From: Pelagibacteraceae bacterium AG-470-E16
Lineage (GTDB): Bacteria; Pseudomonadota; Alphaproteobacteria; Pelagibacterales; Pelagibacteraceae
Reading direction: 5' to 3'
DNA: 64,000 nucleotides
NCBI GenBank assembly: GCA_003209195.1
Contig: QCSF01000001.1
Coordinates: 62,001 to 126,000 of the forward strand
Positions 51,905 through 61,965 of the stretch are shown here, in pieces. Under the pieces are notes generated by a model. It saw only the letters and a list, made by a program, of their open reading frames with translations, made no database searches and was not told the DNA's origin. The position numbers were made by a program, and so were the translations under genes. Each line of letters starts with the position of its first letter. Positions within the stretch are counted from its first letter, which is position 1.

Positions 51905-53137
51905 ATGGATACCTTAAATATTAGAAACAAAAATCTTTATTTAAATGATGTTAAACTTGAAAAAATTTTAAAAGGTAAACAAACACCAATATACATTTAT
52001 TCAGTAGATCAAATCAAAAAAAATATTAAAGAGATACAAACATCATTTAAAAAAGCCCAACCTTTGATTTGTTTTGCCATTAAAGCGAACTCTAATATCA
52101 ATATATTAAAGGTGTTAAAAAAAAAGAATATTGGCGCTGATGTAGTTTCAATGGGAGAATTAAAATTAGCATTAAAGGCTGGCATAAAACCAAATAAAAT
52201 TGTTTTTTCAGGTGTAGGTAAAACTGAACAAGAAATTAAGTTTGCTATTCAAAAAGAAATTTTATCAATTAATGCAGAGTCAAGTAACGAGATAGAATTA
52301 ATAAATAAAATTTCTGGAAAATTAAAAAAACAAACAAATATCGGTATAAGATTAAATCCTAATATTGTTGCCAAAACCAATAAAAAAATAACAACTGGTA
52401 ATAAAACGAATAAATTTGGAGTTACTATAGAAAATTTTTATAATATAATTACAAACAAAGAAAAATTCGAAAATTTAAACATACATTTACTAAGCGTACA
52501 TATAGGTAGTCAAATAAAAGATATTTTAGCTTATAAAAAAGTTATAAAACTAATTGACAATATTTTAATTAAATTGAAAGAAAAAAAACATAGTATTAGT
52601 TATATAGATCTCGGTGGCGGTATGAGTATTCCATATTTTAAGAAAGACAGTAAGTTTAATTTTAAAAAATTTGGCATTGAAGTTGACAAATTTTTTAAAA
52701 AACACCAAAAAAAAATTATTTTTGAAATTGGAAGGTATCTTACCGGCAATTGTGGTATTATTATATCGAAAATTATATATATCAAAAAAATTAATGATAG
52801 GTTTTTTGTAATTTTAGATGCTGGCATGAATGACATGGCCAGGTCTGCTATATACGAGTCATTTCATGAAATAATACCATTAAAAAAAAATAGAAAAAAA
52901 TTTGTTAAAAAAATTGAGTTTGTTGGCCCTATTTGTGAAAGCAGTGATACTTTTGGAATATATAACAATTACTTTTTACTCAATGAAGGTGAGTATGTTT
53001 GTATAACAAACTGCGGTGCTTATGGACGGACATTAAGTTCAAACTATAATATGAGACCTTTGATAGAAGAGATAATTATTGATAAAAACAAGTATAGAAC
53101 TGTCAGGCAAAGGCAAAAAATTGAAGATTTAATTTAA
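51905..53137 (+). CDS. lysA: Diaminopimelate decarboxylase
   Basis: LysA makes lysine from meso-diaminopimelate with PLP. The PLP Lys lies in CFAIKANSN (about 55-63), the Gly-rich phosphate loop is DLGGGMSIPY, and the substrate pair is VGPICESSDTF. Late in the protein GAYGRTLSSNYNMRP is conserved. Length 410 is normal. Together with dapD and dapE at 23-25 kb it covers the end of the pathway. plsC follows after one base. Confidence 0.95.
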   Translation: MDTLNIRNKNLYLNDVKLEKILKGKQTPIYIYSVDQIKKNIKEIQTSFKKAQPLICFAIKANSNINILKVLKKKNIGADVVSMGELKLALKAGIKPNKIVFSGVGKTEQEIKFAIQKEILSINAESSNEIELINKISGKLKKQTNIGIRLNPNIVAKTNKKITTGNKTNKFGVTIENFYNIITNKEKFENLNIHLLSVHIGSQIKDILAYKKVIKLIDNILIKLKEKKHSISYIDLGGGMSIPYFKKDSKFNFKKFGIEVDKFFKKHQKKIIFEIGRYLTGNCGIIISKIIYIKKINDRFFVILDAGMNDMARSAIYESFHEIIPLKKNRKKFVKKIEFVGPICESSDTFGIYNNYFLLNEGEYVCITNCGAYGRTLSSNYNMRPLIEEIIIDKNKYRTVRQRQKIEDLI

Positions 53138-53138
53138 A

Positions 53139-53825
53139 GTGATTTTTGTAAAGTCATTAGTCTATAATATTTTAATATATCTTGGAATAATTATATGTTG
53201 TTTGATTGGTATACCTCTACTAATTTTACCTTCATTTTTTTTAAGACGGCTAAGTGCTTTACTGGGATGGTATTTTATATTCATAACTAAAAATGTTTTA
53301 AATACAACCGTAAATATTTCTGGTTTAGAAAATCTAAATAAAGCTGATAAATTTTTTATAGCCTCTGCTCATCAATCTATGTTCGAAACATTTGTTTATA
53401 ATTACATAGTGCCTAATGGATTTTTCATTTTAAAAAAAGAGCTTATGAGTATACCAATTTTTAATTTATTTCTAAAAAAACTAAACTGTGTTCCAATTAA
53501 TCGTGGTAAAATAACAAAAAAAAATCTAAATTTTTCAGATCATATATTTAAAAATATATCTGAAGGAAAAATCTTAATTATTTTTCCACAAGGTACTCGT
53601 GTTCCTTGTAATGAGAAATATCCATTAAAAAAAGGCGTTACCAGAATTTATAAAAATTTGAAAATTGGATGTTTGCCTGTGAAACTTAATACAGGTAATT
53701 TCTGGCCAAAAAACAGTTTTATCAAATATCCTGGGGAAATAAATTTTGTATTTAGAGAATTTATTGAACCAAATTTGTCTAAAGAGAAATTTTTAGAAAA
53801 ACTAGAAAATTCAATATATAATTAA
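53139..53825 (+). CDS. plsC: 1-acyl-sn-glycerol-3-phosphate acyltransferase
   Basis: PlsC adds the second acyl chain to make phosphatidic acid. An N-terminal hydrophobic region (about 4-40) is followed by the acyltransferase motif AHQSMFET; the usual HX4D appears as HX4E, a variant I recall in alphaproteobacterial relatives. Substrate motifs FFILKKELMSIPIF, VPINRGK and IFPQGTR are present. The start is GTG 53139, right after lysA. It overlaps the convergent tyrA by 4 bases. Confidence 0.87.
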   Translation: MIFVKSLVYNILIYLGIIICCLIGIPLLILPSFFLRRLSALLGWYFIFITKNVLNTTVNISGLENLNKADKFFIASAHQSMFETFVYNYIVPNGFFILKKELMSIPIFNLFLKKLNCVPINRGKITKKNLNFSDHIFKNISEGKILIIFPQGTRVPCNEKYPLKKGVTRIYKNLKIGCLPVKLNTGNFWPKNSFIKYPGEINFVFREFIEPNLSKEKFLEKLENSIYN

Positions 53826-54697
53826 AATTTATCTAATCCAGCCTCTATAATTTTTTCTCTTATTTCTTTAGTTTTTTTAAATTTTTCAAATAAAAACTTT
53901 CCGTTATCACTTTTTATCGCATCTAATGTTTCTTTTATATCTCTATTAAATTTTTCTATTAAAGCAATTATTTCTTCTTTATTACTTAACATAATATCTC
54001 GCCACATGGTTGGGTCAGATGATGCGATTCTTGTAAAATCTCTAAACCCACTAGCACTAAATTTAATAACTTCGGACTTTATATTTTCTTCTAATCCACT
54101 TGCTGTTCCTACAATATTATATGCTATTAAATGTGGTATATGACTTGTTATAGCCATAATCGAGTCATGGTCTTTTGATTTCATTGTGACAGTTTTTGAA
54201 CCAAATGATGCCCAAACAGAATTAACAAAATTAATATTTTCGTCATCACATAATTTGCAATATGTAGAGATAAACCATCTATCTTTAAATAGATCTTTGA
54301 ATCCATTTTCCGGTCCACTTTTCTCAGTTCCAGCAATCGGATGTCCTGGTACAAATACTTTATTTACTAAAATTTTTTCTGCTAAATCTATAACTTTACA
54401 TTTCGATGATCCAACGTCAGTAATTATACTATTTGACAATATTAAAGTATTAAGTTTTTTAAATATATTTTCATATGCACTTATAGGTGTGCAAATAAAA
54501 ACTAAATCTGAACCCTCAATTTTACTATCTACTTTTTCGCTAAAACTATTTCCCAGTTTATTTAATTTGCCTTTTTCAAGGTTCGAAATTGATTTATCAA
54601 TAATATTTATTTCAATGTTTGATTCAAGGGCTCTATAAGCTCTTGCAATAGAAGAACCTATCAAACCAATGCCTATTATGGATATCTTTTTTGTCAA
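53822..54697 (-). CDS. tyrA: Prephenate/arogenate dehydrogenase
   Basis: It makes hydroxyphenylpyruvate or tyrosine from prephenate or arogenate with NAD(P). The Rossmann motif GIGLIGSSIARAYR (about 8-21) is clear. The catalytic region GHPIAGTEKSGPENG (about 118-132) has the expected His, and ITSHIPHLIAYN follows. Length 291 matches the monofunctional alphaproteobacterial enzyme. It follows hisC with a 4-base overlap, so transamination and dehydrogenation are paired. The cofactor choice was not judged. Confidence 0.92.
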   Translation of the reverse strand: MTKKISIIGIGLIGSSIARAYRALESNIEINIIDKSISNLEKGKLNKLGNSFSEKVDSKIEGSDLVFICTPISAYENIFKKLNTLILSNSIITDVGSSKCKVIDLAEKILVNKVFVPGHPIAGTEKSGPENGFKDLFKDRWFISTYCKLCDDENINFVNSVWASFGSKTVTMKSKDHDSIMAITSHIPHLIAYNIVGTASGLEENIKSEVIKFSASGFRDFTRIASSDPTMWRDIMLSNKEEIIALIEKFNRDIKETLDAIKSDNGKFLFEKFKKTKEIREKIIEAGLDKF

Positions 54698-55767
54698 AAA
54701 AATTCCTCCAAGACATCTAAGAATTTTTTATTTTCTTCCTCATTTCCTATTGTTAATCTAAGTGAGTTTTTAATATTATATGAGTGCATATTTCTCAATA
54801 ATATTTTTCTTTCCATAAATATTTTAAATGCTTCTTCAGAATTATACTTAGCAAAATCAAAATTTAATAAAAAAAAATTAGCTACTGGTTTATTAGTAAA
54901 AATATTTTTTTCTTTTATTTTTTTAAATAAAATTTCTTTCCATTTTTCGTTATGCTCAATATTTCTTTTTATCCAAAAGTCATCTTCTAAAGCTGCACAA
55001 CCTGCTTTTTCTGCAATACCAGAAATATTGAAAGGCGGTCTAAATAAATTTATAACTTCTATTATTTCCTTGGGACCAAATCCCCATCCAATTCTTAGAT
55101 TTGCTAATCCAAATATTTTTGAAAAAGTACGGCAAATAATTGTGTTATTGGTGTTGGGAAAAATTTCTAATCCACTTTTATAATCATTGTTTGTAACATA
55201 TTCAGAATATGCGTCATCGACCATTAGTAAAATATGTTCTGGTAAATTATTTCTTAATCTTATTAATTGTTCTGAATCTATATACGTTCCTGTAGGATTG
55301 TTTGGATTAGCTATAAATACAATTTTTGTTTTAGTAGAAACTAATTTTATAGTCTCATCAACCGAGAATTTATCATCTACATTTTTAGAAAATTTTACAA
55401 CAGCCCCATTCAGCTGTGAATAAATTCTGTACATTAGAAAAGATTGTTCGGCAACTATTACTTCATCATTTTTTGACAAAAAACTTTGACATGCTAAGCT
55501 AATAATTTCATCCGATCCTGCGCCAATAATAATTTGATCAATGTTGAGATTGAACTTTTTTGAAATTACTTTTTTTAATGTTTCATTACTACCGTCAGGA
55601 TACTTTTTTAAGTCAACATTTGACTTAAAAATATCCAATACCTTAGGAGATGGGCCCAGAGCAGATTCATTAGCGGATAATTTTATAGGATCTTTTACTT
55701 TTCGGATTTTAGACAATCCTGCAGTATATAAATCAATATTTGGTAATTTAGGCTTTGGTGCACTCAT
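54694..55767 (-). CDS. hisC: Histidinol-phosphate/aromatic aminotransferase
   Basis: This is a class I/II PLP aminotransferase. The PLP Lys is in TFSKIFGLANLRIGWG (about 214-229); other segments are LSANESALGPSPK (about 27-39), GAGSDEIISLAC, and ANPNNPTGTYI. Such enzymes serve histidine and often also tyrosine and phenylalanine synthesis, which fits the pairing with tyrA downstream. It is divergent from the metX riboswitch region, with 51 bases between its start and the metX -35 box. Confidence 0.9.
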   Translation of the reverse strand: MSAPKPKLPNIDLYTAGLSKIRKVKDPIKLSANESALGPSPKVLDIFKSNVDLKKYPDGSNETLKKVISKKFNLNIDQIIIGAGSDEIISLACQSFLSKNDEVIVAEQSFLMYRIYSQLNGAVVKFSKNVDDKFSVDETIKLVSTKTKIVFIANPNNPTGTYIDSEQLIRLRNNLPEHILLMVDDAYSEYVTNNDYKSGLEIFPNTNNTIICRTFSKIFGLANLRIGWGFGPKEIIEVINLFRPPFNISGIAEKAGCAALEDDFWIKRNIEHNEKWKEILFKKIKEKNIFTNKPVANFFLLNFDFAKYNSEEAFKIFMERKILLRNMHSYNIKNSLRLTIGNEEENKKFLDVLEEFF

Positions 55768-55818
55768 TTTGGGAATTCATACAATACTTCTTAAATACAA
55801 TCAAAAAAAGTTCATAGT

Positions 55819-55847
55819 TTGACAAAGAAATGCGCTTTTAGTACAAA
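55819..55847 (+). promoter_or_regulatory. Promoter of the metX riboswitch transcript
   Basis: A perfect TTGACA (55819-55824), a 17-base spacer and TACAAA (55842-55847) predict a start near 55853-55855, exactly at the beginning of the SAM-II motif. That agreement supports both calls. Confidence 0.85.
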
Positions 55848-55851
55848 ATCA

Positions 55852-55895
55852 CACCGCCGATTTGCCGAATTGCGGGCGATAACAGCTAAAGAGGA
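55852..55895 (+). promoter_or_regulatory. SAM-II (SAM-alpha) riboswitch
   Basis: The sequence holds the conserved SAM-II elements in order: CGCC, GATTTG, ATTGC, GGCG, GATAA and GCTAAAGAGG. CGCC (55855-55858) pairs with GGCG (55875-55878) as P1, and the 3' GCTAAAG is the pseudoknot strand that also carries the ribosome site AGAGG. SAM binding is known to hide this site, so metX translation should fall when SAM is high. It matches closely, from memory, the environmental SAM-II sequence used for the crystal structure. Confidence 0.87.
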
Positions 55896-55911
55896 AATCG
55901 CATAGCGATTT
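55895..55911 (+). promoter_or_regulatory. Hairpin between the riboswitch ribosome site and the metX start
   Basis: AAATCGC and GCGATTT form a perfect 7-base stem with loop ATA, directly after AGAGG (55890-55894) and 6 bases before ATG 55918. Linearly the ribosome site is 23 bases from the start, too far. With the hairpin formed the gap shrinks to about 6 bases. No T-run follows, so it is not a terminator. Confidence 0.75.
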
Positions 55912-55917
55912 GAAGAT

Positions 55918-57057
55918 ATGAATATAGATTATAGTAAAGTAAACAAAATTACGATCAATAAATCTCTTAAATTGGATTGTGGTAGCGTTCTTGAGAAATT
56001 TGATGTTGCTTATGAAACATATGGACAATTAGATGACTCTAAATCTAATGCAATTTTAGTTTTTCACGCTTTGTCCGGAGATCAATTTGTAACCGGCACA
56101 AATAAAGTTACTGGGAAAAATGGATGGTGGAATAGTGTTGTTGGTCCAAATTTATCGATTGATACAAATAAATATTATGTTATCTGCGCAAATGTACTTG
56201 GTGGATGTATGGGTAGTACTGGACCTAAAGAAATAAATCCTAAAACTAATGAACCTTATGGCTTAACATTTCCCGTCATCACTATCAGAGATATGGTTAG
56301 TGCTCAGGTTCACCTTTTAGATTTTTTGGGTATTAAAAAAACACTTTCTGTACTTGGTGGATCTATGGGTGGCATGCAGGCTCTACAATTTTGTTCACTT
56401 TTTCCTAATCGAACTTTCTCTGCTGTTCCAATAGCATGTGCAGCAAGTCATTCTGCTCAAAATATAGCTTTTAATGAACTGGCAAGACAAGCCATCATGG
56501 CTGATCCTAACTGGGACTCGGGAAATTATTTTTTGAATGGAAAGACACCGAGAAACGGTCTTGCTGTAGCTAGGATGGCTGGTCACATAAGTTATTTATC
56601 TGAACAGGGTTTACAAAATAAATTTGGGAGGAGATTACAAGAAGGAGAAGGTCTTAATTTTTCTTTTGATGCTGATTTTCAAGTTGAAAGTTATTTAAAG
56701 TACCAAGGTTATGCATTTGTCGATCGTTTTGATGCTAACTCATACTTATACATTACAAGAGCGATGGACTATTTTGATTTATATAAACTAAATAATGGTG
56801 ATTTGTCAAAGGCATTCAAAGATACAAAAGTAAAATTTTGTATTATTTCTTTTTCAACCGATTGGCTGTACCCTACAGAAGAAAGTAAGAAAATAGTTAT
56901 TGCTCTTAACTCAATTGGTGCACAGGTAAGTTTTGTCAATATCATTACAAATAATGGTCATGATTCATTTCTTGTTGAGGAACCAGAGTTTTTTCAGACC
57001 CTAAAAGGTTTTTTAGATTCAACCTATGAGGATTTTAAAAATGAAAATTCAAGATGA
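55918..57057 (+). CDS. metX: Homoserine O-acetyltransferase (MetX)
   Basis: MetX acylates homoserine as the entry into methionine synthesis; some family members prefer succinyl-CoA. The alpha/beta hydrolase fold is shown by LVFHALSGDQFV, GGCMGSTGP, the nucleophile Ser in LGGSMGGMQALQ (about 143-154), Asp in FSTDWLYP and His in NNGHDSFL near the end. Length 379 is normal. The ATG at 55918 is the only possible start, since a TAG lies 15 bases upstream in frame. It is under the SAM-II riboswitch and overlaps metW by 17 bases. Confidence 0.94.
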   Translation: MNIDYSKVNKITINKSLKLDCGSVLEKFDVAYETYGQLDDSKSNAILVFHALSGDQFVTGTNKVTGKNGWWNSVVGPNLSIDTNKYYVICANVLGGCMGSTGPKEINPKTNEPYGLTFPVITIRDMVSAQVHLLDFLGIKKTLSVLGGSMGGMQALQFCSLFPNRTFSAVPIACAASHSAQNIAFNELARQAIMADPNWDSGNYFLNGKTPRNGLAVARMAGHISYLSEQGLQNKFGRRLQEGEGLNFSFDADFQVESYLKYQGYAFVDRFDANSYLYITRAMDYFDLYKLNNGDLSKAFKDTKVKFCIISFSTDWLYPTEESKKIVIALNSIGAQVSFVNIITNNGHDSFLVEEPEFFQTLKGFLDSTYEDFKNENSR

Positions 57058-57637
57058 TGTATTAGCTGGTTTAATTGATATAAATTCAAGAATACTTGAC
57101 GTTGGTTGTGGTGACGGAAATTTATTGCTTTACCTAAAAAAAAGTAAAAGGATAGATGGTCGTGGACTAGAAATAAATCAGAAGTATGTGCAAGAATGTT
57201 TAGGAAAAGGTTTGGCTGTAATTGAAGGAGATGCAGAAAAAGATCTGATTAACTATCCTAACAGATCTTTTGATGTAGCAATCCTCAATCAAGCTATTCA
57301 ACAATTTTACGAACCTCGAAAAGTGTTAAACGAACTACTAAGGATAGCTCAAAAAGCAATTATAACCATACCTAACTTTGGATATTGGAAAGTACGTCTA
57401 AATTTACTCTTCAAAGGCACAATGCCAGTAACAAAGACTTTGCCACATTCTTGGTATAACACACCTAATTTACATATGAGTTCAATCAAAGATTTTTATC
57501 ATTTATGTAACCTAGATAACATTAAAGTTATTAAATCAATTTCAATTTCATCAAATAAAATGAGTGATATTACATCAAATAATTTAGAAATTAAAAATCT
57601 TGTTTCTGAATTAGGTGTTTTTGTTTTAAGTAAGTAA
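57041..57637 (+). CDS. metW: Methionine biosynthesis protein MetW
   Basis: MetW is a SAM-methyltransferase-fold partner of MetX. The SAM motif LDVGCGDGNLLLYL (about 19-32) and the conserved VAILNQAIQQFYEPRKVL, ITIPNFGYWKVRL and TLPHSWYNTPNLHM segments are all present. The start is ATG 57041 inside the end of metX; the ORF track starts at 57026. The pair metX-metW is standard and should be governed together by the riboswitch. Length is about 198. Confidence 0.92.
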   Translation: MKIQDDVLAGLIDINSRILDVGCGDGNLLLYLKKSKRIDGRGLEINQKYVQECLGKGLAVIEGDAEKDLINYPNRSFDVAILNQAIQQFYEPRKVLNELLRIAQKAIITIPNFGYWKVRLNLLFKGTMPVTKTLPHSWYNTPNLHMSSIKDFYHLCNLDNIKVIKSISISSNKMSDITSNNLEIKNLVSELGVFVLSK

Positions 57638-57638
57638 A

Positions 57639-58352
57639 TTAATTTTTTTTGATTACGCCTGTTACTGAATATTTTTTTAATTCTATTTGACTAGTTATTT
57701 TTTGATATATTTTTTTCTTAGCAATACATAAATAAACACCATTAAAATATTTAAAAAAAAAGGATCCAAATTTATCTATTAAATCTTTATATTTTTTTAT
57801 AAAAAATAAATCTTTATTAGGAAAATATACTAAACGTTCGATTAATTGTACCTCAAAAAAACTGTTATTTAATAAATCAATAATCTGTCTGTTTGAAAAA
57901 CCATTTCCTGATGAAAATGGACTTTTATCAGATAAATACCAAGATGATTTTTTATTTGGAAGAATTAGATATATTTTACCTTCTGGTGCTAGTGTTCTCC
58001 AAATTTCTCTTAAACATAACTTTATATTACAAGCGTTTTCAAGATAATGAATCTGAAAAATATGATCAAAATACGAATCTTGGAATGGAATTCTATCTTC
58101 ATCAATAAGTAATTTATTAATTTTAAAATTATTCTCACCTGAAATACCCATCTTTTTAGAATAACAAAATGATAATGAGCAATTATATTTTTTTAGAAAA
58201 TTTAAATAAGGTAAAGAGTAACCAAAACACCCTAAATTTTGATTATTATATAAATGGCAATAATTTTTTAATTTCAACTCAATATGATATGTTAATAAAT
58301 TTCCAATAGAACTATTATAAAAATTCTGATAGTTTAAAAAATCCAAATACAT
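57639..58352 (-). CDS. Class I SAM-dependent methyltransferase-like protein
   Basis: This protein of about 237 residues has features of type 11 methyltransferases: DEDRIPFQDSYFDHIFQIHYLE (post-motif I acidic region) and LREIWRTLAPEGKIYLILPN. The glycine-rich SAM loop is weak (GCFGYSLPYL), so activity is uncertain. ATG 58352 is preferred over the ORF track start 58397, which lies inside gloB. It is divergent from gloB with a single base between the start codons, an arrangement I recall from other alphaproteobacteria. Confidence 0.78.
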   Translation of the reverse strand: MYLDFLNYQNFYNSSIGNLLTYHIELKLKNYCHLYNNQNLGCFGYSLPYLNFLKKYNCSLSFCYSKKMGISGENNFKINKLLIDEDRIPFQDSYFDHIFQIHYLENACNIKLCLREIWRTLAPEGKIYLILPNKKSSWYLSDKSPFSSGNGFSNRQIIDLLNNSFFEVQLIERLVYFPNKDLFFIKKYKDLIDKFGSFFFKYFNGVYLCIAKKKIYQKITSQIELKKYSVTGVIKKN

Positions 58353-58353
58353 T

Positions 58354-59124
58354 ATGAGCTTATTAAATGTTAAATTAATTAAATGCCTTTCAGACAATTA
58401 TTCATACATTATTTTTAATCCTATTACAAAAAAGGCAATAATTGTGGATCCTGCAGAAGCACAACCATTGATGGATGCAATTTTTAAATTAAATTTAGAT
58501 CTGGAATATATATTAATTACACATCATCATAATGATCATGTTGGAGGAAATATAGAACTAAAAAATAAATTTAATTGCAAAATTGTAGGATTTGCCGATG
58601 ATTCTAATAGAATACCTGGTATAGACATAAGGCTTCAAGATAAAGAAATATTTAATTTTGAAAAAGAAAATATTCAATTAAATTTCGCTCCTGGTCATAC
58701 AAGTGGACATATTTTTTATTATTTTAAGAAAAATAAATACGCATTTGTAGGTGATGTAGTTTTCACATTAGGATGTGGCCGTATCTTTGAAGGAACCACT
58801 AATGAGATGTATAAATCTATTATGAAAATTAAGTCACTGCCCGATGACGTAGAAATTTTTTGCGGTCATGAATATACAGCAAATAATTTAAAATTTTGTC
58901 TAGAATATGATAAAAGCAATGATCGCCTAATGAAGAGGGCTAAACAAATTGAAGCCTTACTTAATAAAAACTTACCAACCGTTCCAACAACCGTTTTAAA
59001 TGAGAAACAAACTAATATTTTTTTTAGATGTAATGATAAAACTATTTCCCACAAACTTGATTTAGTAGGACAATCACCAGAAAAAGTATTTGAGAAATTA
59101 AGGCAATTAAAGGATAATTTCTAA
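58354..59124 (+). CDS. gloB: Hydroxyacylglutathione hydrolase (glyoxalase II)
   Basis: GloB hydrolyses S-lactoylglutathione to lactate, completing methylglyoxal detoxification begun by glyoxalase I (6.8 kb). The metallo-beta-lactamase motif THHHNDHVGG (about 56-65) supplies five ligands, APGHTSGH (about 111-118) another His, and FVGDVVFTLGCGR the bridging Asp. FCGHEYT provides the late His. Length 256 is normal. ATG 58354 is one base after the divergent methyltransferase start. Confidence 0.95.
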   Translation: MSLLNVKLIKCLSDNYSYIIFNPITKKAIIVDPAEAQPLMDAIFKLNLDLEYILITHHHNDHVGGNIELKNKFNCKIVGFADDSNRIPGIDIRLQDKEIFNFEKENIQLNFAPGHTSGHIFYYFKKNKYAFVGDVVFTLGCGRIFEGTTNEMYKSIMKIKSLPDDVEIFCGHEYTANNLKFCLEYDKSNDRLMKRAKQIEALLNKNLPTVPTTVLNEKQTNIFFRCNDKTISHKLDLVGQSPEKVFEKLRQLKDNF

Positions 59125-59144
59125 CTTAATATTTACTCTCTTTC

Positions 59145-59172
59145 TTGACATAGTTAGATCGCTAGTTATATT
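59145..59172 (+). promoter_or_regulatory. Promoter of the rplU-rpmA operon with GC-rich discriminator
   Basis: TTGACA (59145-59150), a 16-base spacer and TATATT (59167-59172) form a strong promoter. It is followed by GCGCGAG, a GC-rich block unusual in this AT-rich DNA. Such discriminators mark promoters controlled by ppGpp/DksA in other bacteria. The start codon of rplU is 17 bases downstream of the -10. Confidence 0.8.
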
Positions 59173-59188
59173 GCGCGAGAATAAAATT

Positions 59189-59578
59189 ATGACTTTCGCA
59201 GTAATCAACACAGGTGGTAAGCAATACAAAGTAAGCACTAATGATAAATTGAGAATCGAGAAACTTTCTGATCAAGTAGGTAAAGCTGTAGAGTTTAATC
59301 AAGTACTTTTGATTAATGACAACCAAAATATGGAGTTAGGATCTCCTTTAATAGATGGAGCTAAAGTAGAAGCAAAAATTGTCAAACAAACAAAAAATAA
59401 GACAATTTTAATTTTTAAAAAAAGAAGAAGGCATAATTCAAGAAGAAAAAATGGTCATAGACAAAAAGTAAGCGTTGTTCAAATAACTAAGATTTTTGGT
59501 AAAGGTGGAAAACTTTTGTCTGAGGTGAACAAAACAGAGAATAAAAAGGTAAAAACTACTATTAAAAAGAAAACGTAG
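59189..59578 (+). CDS. rplU: Ribosomal protein L21
   Basis: L21 is a large-subunit protein. The pattern FAVINTGGKQYKVS (about 3-16), with KKRRRHNSRRKNGHRQ (about 76-91) and the following VVQITKI is the L21 family core. ATG 59189 is used rather than 59171, since the promoter -10 overlaps the longer frame. The protein is 129 residues with a Lys-rich C-terminal extension beyond the usual 103. rpmA follows after 14 bases. Confidence 0.96.
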   Translation: MTFAVINTGGKQYKVSTNDKLRIEKLSDQVGKAVEFNQVLLINDNQNMELGSPLIDGAKVEAKIVKQTKNKTILIFKKRRRHNSRRKNGHRQKVSVVQITKIFGKGGKLLSEVNKTENKKVKTTIKKKT

Positions 59579-59592
59579 TGATATAATTAAGT

Positions 59593-59847
59593 ATGGCAAC
59601 TAAGAAAGCTGGTGGATCGTCAAAAAATGGAAGAGATAGCGAAGGCCGTAGATTAGGTGTAAAAAAATTTGGTGGTCAAAAGGTAATTCCTGGCAATATT
59701 ATATGCAGACAGAGAGGCACAAAAATGTACCCTGGTCAAAACGTGGGTATGGGAAGAGACCATACTATCTTTTCTAAAATCGAAGGTAAAGTTAAGTTTC
59801 AAAAGAAAAAGTTTGGTAAAACTTTCATATCTGTAGTTCCTCACTAA
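59593..59847 (+). CDS. rpmA: Ribosomal protein L27
   Basis: L27 reaches the peptidyl-transferase centre with its N-terminus. The sequence begins [20 protein letters not shown] and contains [20 protein letters not shown], both hallmark L27 segments. Length 84 is normal, and there is no N-terminal extension needing cleavage. It forms an operon with rplU, and obgE follows 43 bases later in the standard order. Confidence 0.98.
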   Translation: MATKKAGGSSKNGRDSEGRRLGVKKFGGQKVIPGNIICRQRGTKMYPGQNVGMGRDHTIFSKIEGKVKFQKKKFGKTFISVVPH

Positions 59848-59887
59848 TTTTAATTAAAACTTAGTCTTAAACTAATCTATAATTTAA

Positions 59888-61961
<2,074 letters not shown>

Positions 61962-61965
<4 letters not shown>

